From Gaetbulibacter_B jejuensis (GTDB lineage: Bacteria > Bacteroidota > Bacteroidia > Flavobacteriales > Flavobacteriaceae), in the NCBI RefSeq assembly GCF_039524015.1, contig NZ_BAAAGF010000003.1, forward strand, positions 310,001 through 374,000: DNA of 64,000 nucleotides, read 5' to 3'. How positions within the stretch are numbered: the first letter of the stretch is position 1; each line of letters opens with the position of its first letter. Below, one piece after another: positions 60,423-64,000 of this stretch. Under the pieces are notes generated by a model. That model searched no databases and was not told the DNA's origin. It was given only the letters and a program-made list of their open reading frames with translations. The translations under genes and the position numbers were made by a program.

Positions 60423-61166
60423 TTAGGCTATTTTAACATGAAGTTCTTTTAATTTTCCGGTAAGATATTGCAATATTTTTTCAACGTTTGGAGAGTCTCC
60501 ATGCACACAAAAAGTATCTGCTTTTATATCGACTTCTACTCCACTTATTGTTTTTACTTTCTGCCTTGAAATCATATTAAAAACATGTTCAAAAACTGCT
60601 TCAGGATAATTTAAAATAGCATTGCTTTTATCTCTTGACACTAAGCTTAAATCTTCATTATAATTTCTATCTGCAAACGCTTCATACATTACAGGAATTT
60701 GTTCTTTCAAAGCTAAATTTGCTATCACAGAACCATAAGGCACATACAATTTTACGGGTAGCGCTATACTTTTTATCACCTCAATAATCACACTAGCAGT
60801 CTTTTCATCCTTCATCGCCAGGTTATACAATGCACCATGAGGTTTAATATGATGCAATGCAAGATGTTCGGTACGCAACACATTCATAAACCCTCTAACC
60901 TGCTGTTTTACCGAAGTATATAAATCAGCACAAGACATCTCCATTGGCTTTCTCCCAAAGTTCTCTATATCAGGAAATGAAGGATGCGCACCAATTTTTA
61001 CACTAAACTCTTTAGCTAGTTTAGCAACAACAATCATTGTTTCCTCATTTCCAGCGTGTCCTCCACAAGCTATATTACACGAAGACACATAAGGCAACAA
61101 CCTAGCTTCGTTACCTAAACCTTCTCCAACATCAACATTAATATCTACAGTATATCCATTCATCAT
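60423..61166 (-). CDS. pxpA: 5-Oxoprolinase subunit PxpA (LamB/YcsF)
   Basis: This 247-residue YcsF-type protein shows VDINVDVGEGLGNEARLLPY, VSSCNIACGGHAGNEETM, KIGAHPSFPDIENFGR, HIKPHGALYNLAM and ADRNYNEDLSLVSRDKSNA. These are the hallmarks of PxpA. It is coupled to the transporter gene upstream (ATG overlapping its TGA). The pathway returns glutamate from 5-oxoproline, a damage product of glutamine and glutathione. Confidence 0.95.
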   Translation of the reverse strand: MMNGYTVDINVDVGEGLGNEARLLPYVSSCNIACGGHAGNEETMIVVAKLAKEFSVKIGAHPSFPDIENFGRKPMEMSCADLYTSVKQQVRGFMNVLRTEHLALHHIKPHGALYNLAMKDEKTASVIIEVIKSIALPVKLYVPYGSVIANLALKEQIPVMYEAFADRNYNEDLSLVSRDKSNAILNYPEAVFEHVFNMISRQKVKTISGVEVDIKADTFCVHGDSPNVEKILQYLTGKLKELHVKIA

Positions 61167-62386
61167 AACACATTAAACACTTTTAAAACACTTTTTAAAC
61201 CTAAGAAAATAGCCACTAAAAGAATCACTATTCCCACAATATTCTGCAATAAGCTGTTTTTATATTTACCCAGCAATTCAGATTTATTCATAACCCAAAT
61301 CAAAAACACAGCAACTACAGGCAACAGCAATCCATTAGCTACTTGTGCAAACTTGATTAGCTCTATAGATTTTATTCCTAAAGAAGAAAATACAACTCCT
61401 AAAACTAGAACAAACAACCAAACACCTTTAAAGGTCTTAGATTTTAAATTGGTACTCCAACCCAAACACCCACTAGCAACATAAGCAGCTGCCAAAGGCG
61501 CAGTAATTGCACTTGTAATGCCTGCCGAAAACAGTCCGATAGCCATAAAATACTTTGAAAAACTACCAAACAAAGGCTCTAACCCTAAAGCTAAATCCGC
61601 AGCATTGCTAATTGTTTTAGTCTGAATCGCTGAAGCTGAAATAATAATACACATTGACACCACTCCTCCCAACACAACAGCAACTATAGTATCTTTTCTA
61701 GCATGCTTCAAATCACTTTCAGCACGCCACTTTTCTTTAACCAATGCTGCATGTAAAAACAAATTATAAGGCACTACAGTAGTTCCTATTAAACCAACAA
61801 CAGTCAACACACTTTCTTTAGGCATTTTAAAACCAAACAAGCCTTTAAAAATCTCAATTAAGTTAGGCTTTGTTAGTATTGCTGTCACTAAAAAAGCAAC
61901 ACTCATTACCATAACCATAGCTACTAATATTCTTTCTAGTGTTTTATAATTTCCAATAGTTAAAATTAAAAACGCAACCAAACCGATGATTAAACTAAAA
62001 ACATTCACATCAAACACACCAATTTCAACACTCGGATTACCAAATAACGTTTCCAAACCCAATACGCCTCCACTAATGTTTCCTGCTTCATAAGCTGCAT
62101 TACCTACAACTATCGCTGACAACATTAAAACAATTACAATAGTCTTTAAAACAGGATTTTTAATTTCAGTTCTTATAACTTCCGAAAGGCCTTTTTGAGT
62201 AATTACTCCTAATCGCGCTGACATTTCTTGCAATACTATTGTAGCAAATACTGAAAACAACATAGCCCAAAGCAACGCATAACCAAACCCAACTCCTGCA
62301 AGCGTACAAACTGTTACTGTTCCAGGTCCAATAAAAGCCGCTGCAACCAATGGTCCTGGACCTATATTTTTAAACCATGCTTTCAT
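61163..62386 (-). CDS. NRAMP-fold transporter without the metal-binding motif, linked to pxpABC
   Basis: I chose the ATG at 62386, which shares its A with the yifB stop (TAATG). The 407-residue protein has 11 helices and the NRAMP fold. In true NRAMP, TM1 has DPGN and TM6 has MPHN. Here TM1 reads AFIGPGTVTV (Gly20, Thr23 instead of Asp, Asn) and TM6 reads TVVPYNLFLHAA (Val205, Tyr207 instead of Met, His), so the metal ligands are lost. It is probably a YcsG-like transporter for 5-oxoproline or a related small acid, working with PxpABC. That substrate is inference. Confidence 0.85.
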   Translation of the reverse strand: MKAWFKNIGPGPLVAAAFIGPGTVTVCTLAGVGFGYALLWAMLFSVFATIVLQEMSARLGVITQKGLSEVIRTEIKNPVLKTIVIVLMLSAIVVGNAAYEAGNISGGVLGLETLFGNPSVEIGVFDVNVFSLIIGLVAFLILTIGNYKTLERILVAMVMVMSVAFLVTAILTKPNLIEIFKGLFGFKMPKESVLTVVGLIGTTVVPYNLFLHAALVKEKWRAESDLKHARKDTIVAVVLGGVVSMCIIISASAIQTKTISNAADLALGLEPLFGSFSKYFMAIGLFSAGITSAITAPLAAAYVASGCLGWSTNLKSKTFKGVWLFVLVLGVVFSSLGIKSIELIKFAQVANGLLLPVVAVFLIWVMNKSELLGKYKNSLLQNIVGIVILLVAIFLGLKSVLKVFNVL

Positions 62387-63924
62387 TAGCCTAACCAACC
62401 TTCCCTATCTAAACTTCTATATTGAATAGCCTCTGAAATATGCGCTCCATTTACTGCTTCACTAGCCTCTAAATCTGCAATAGTACGTGCTACTTTCAAA
62501 ATTCTATCATAAGCTCTAGCAGAAAGATTTAAACGCTCCATTGCTGTTTTAAGCAATTGTTTTGAATTATCATCCAAAACGCAAAATTTTCTAATCTGTT
62601 TTGTATTCATTTGCGCATTATAATGCACATTATCAAACTCTTTAAATCGCTTAGTTTGAAATTCTCGAGCAGCAGTAACGCGTTTTCTTATATCAACCGA
62701 AGATTCACCTTTTCTGTCATCAGATAGTTTTTCAAAAGGTACAGGCGTGACTTCAATATGAATATCAATTCTATCCAATAATGGCCCAGAAATTTTACTT
62801 AAATACCGTTGCATTTCAGCAGGAGACGAAGTTACAGGAGCATCAGGATCGTTAAAATATCCTCCAGGACTCGGATTCATACTTGCTACCAACATAAACG
62901 ACGATGGATAGGTTACTGTAAATTTAGCTCTAGAAATCGTTACCTCTCTATCTTCTAAAGGTTGACGCATTACTTCTAAAACCTCTCTTTTAAACTCAGG
63001 TAATTCATCTAAAAAAAGCACACCATTGTGAGATAAAGAGATTTCTCCTGGTTGAGGGTAGCTTCCTCCACCAACCAAAGCAACATTGCTAATAGTATGA
63101 TGAGGACTTCTAAATGGTCGTTGTGACATCAGTCCTGTATGCTCTTTTACTCTACCAACTACCGAATGGATTTTTGTAGTCTCTAACGCTTCACTCAATG
63201 TCATTGGAGGTAAAATACTTGGTAATCGTTTTGCCAACATTGTTTTCCCTGCTCCTGGAGGCCCTATTAAAATAATATTATGACCACCTGCTGCAGCAAT
63301 TTCCATACAGCGTTTTATTCCTTCCTGACCTTTTACATCAGCAAAATCAAACTCAGGAAAATCGAGATTTTTATAAAATTCTTCTCTTGTGTTTATAATA
63401 GTCTGCTCTAAAGCTTCATCTTTATCAAAGTAGTTAATAACCTGTTTGATGTTATCAACTCCAAAAACTTTTAAATCATTAACAATCGCAGCTTCTTTTG
63501 CATTTTGACTTGGCAGAATAAACCCTTTAAAACCTTCTTCTCTAGCTTTAACAGCAATAGGCAACGCACCTTTAATAGGCTGTAATGTTCCATCTAAAGA
63601 CAATTCTCCCATTATGAGATAGTCTTCTAGGTTTTCAGCTTTTATTTGATTAGAAGCCGCTAAAATTCCGATTGCCAATGTTAAATCATAAGCAGAACCT
63701 TCCTTACGCAAATCGGCAGGCGACATATTGATAATTATTTTTTTTCCAGGAATTCGATAACCGTTATTTTGAAGTGCAGCCGCAATACGATAATTGCTTT
63801 CTTTAATCGCGTTATCAGGAAGACCTACTAAATGATAACCCACTCCATTATCGACATTTACCTCAACAGTAATGGTTGTTGCCTCAACGCCAAAAACTGC
63901 GCTTCCAAAGACTTTTTTAAGCAT
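62386..63924 (-). CDS. YifB-family Mg-chelatase-like AAA ATPase (ComM-like)
   Basis: This 512-residue protein has an N-terminal ChlI/Lon-like domain (SAVFGVEATTITVEVNVDNG, MSPADLRKEGSAYDLTLAIG), an AAA domain with Walker A LIGPPGAGKTMLAKRLPS and Walker B GVLFLDELPEF, the arginine-finger region, and a C-terminal domain (LNLSARAYDRILKVARTIAD). This is the YifB/ComM layout; ComM is a branch-migration helicase in natural transformation. Its stop is coupled to the next gene, although no functional link to oxoproline use is apparent. Confidence 0.93.
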   Translation of the reverse strand: MLKKVFGSAVFGVEATTITVEVNVDNGVGYHLVGLPDNAIKESNYRIAAALQNNGYRIPGKKIIINMSPADLRKEGSAYDLTLAIGILAASNQIKAENLEDYLIMGELSLDGTLQPIKGALPIAVKAREEGFKGFILPSQNAKEAAIVNDLKVFGVDNIKQVINYFDKDEALEQTIINTREEFYKNLDFPEFDFADVKGQEGIKRCMEIAAAGGHNIILIGPPGAGKTMLAKRLPSILPPMTLSEALETTKIHSVVGRVKEHTGLMSQRPFRSPHHTISNVALVGGGSYPQPGEISLSHNGVLFLDELPEFKREVLEVMRQPLEDREVTISRAKFTVTYPSSFMLVASMNPSPGGYFNDPDAPVTSSPAEMQRYLSKISGPLLDRIDIHIEVTPVPFEKLSDDRKGESSVDIRKRVTAAREFQTKRFKEFDNVHYNAQMNTKQIRKFCVLDDNSKQLLKTAMERLNLSARAYDRILKVARTIADLEASEAVNGAHISEAIQYRSLDREGWLG

Positions 63925-64000
63925 AAAAGATTGGTTTCCTTAAATGTAATAAAAAAAGACAAATAATAAATTGATTAAAATTTACTATCATTACTGCATA

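Noticed and set aside
1..64000. CRISPR array, tRNA or rRNA genes
   Set aside because: No evenly spaced short repeats and no recognisable tRNA or rRNA sequence were seen on either strand.

Overview
The window looks like chromosome from a marine or environmental member of the Flavobacteriaceae (Bacteroidota). The DNA is AT-rich. Several promoters fit the Bacteroidota pattern (TTG, about 18-20 bases, TAnnTTTG). There are many lipoproteins and DUF families typical of flavobacteria, and the quinone pathway is the classical menaquinone route. The genus cannot be fixed from sequence reading alone. I see no rRNA, tRNA, CRISPR array, prophage or complete insertion sequence.

Layout: 1-8 kb holds a truncated coiled-coil protein, a metallo-beta-lactamase-fold lipoprotein, ettA with its small membrane partner, an MFS exporter and a four-gene MarR-controlled operon (FMN reductase, GNAT, MarR, pirin). 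8-12 kb holds a structured RNA candidate, an acyl-CoA carboxylase beta subunit and three secreted or lipoprotein genes, two of them paralogs; the first and third share an exact 52-bp start region. 12-35 kb carries most of the menaquinone pathway in pieces (menE, menC, menA-menB, menD, menF and a hotdog thioesterase), interleaved with two DUF3857 proteins, a CPBP protease, a sterol-desaturase-like enzyme, a universal stress protein and one foreign-looking gene, a GHKL ATPase fused to a PD-(D/E)xK nuclease-like domain. 35-39 kb has a TetR-controlled AhpD-like/dehalogenase operon and small lipoproteins.

40-42.1 kb is the clearest accessory stretch. Three single genes of unknown function, all on the minus strand, are separated by spacers that resemble each other. 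The same spacer ends (outer motif TTGTGTGTAG / TTACACACAA) also bracket the GHKL-nuclease gene 18 kb away. I interpret these as copies of one gene-cassette-like element. It is the best candidate here for an undescribed system, and the nuclease fusion is its most defence-like cargo.

42-64 kb returns to housekeeping and stress genes: OsmC, pirin, GNATs, bestrophin, YiiX-like hydrolase, nitronate monooxygenase, Hsp20, RlmI-like methyltransferase, a luciferase-like oxidoreductase, dnaK, L-serine deaminase, panB, an RluA-type pseudouridine synthase, a membrane protein with an overlapping histidine kinase, and a yifB / NRAMP-like / pxpABC operon for 5-oxoproline use. The NRAMP-like protein has lost the metal-ligand residues, so it probably moves something other than a divalent metal. 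dnaK and hsp20 share TGTCA/TGACA boxes upstream, which suggests common heat-shock control.
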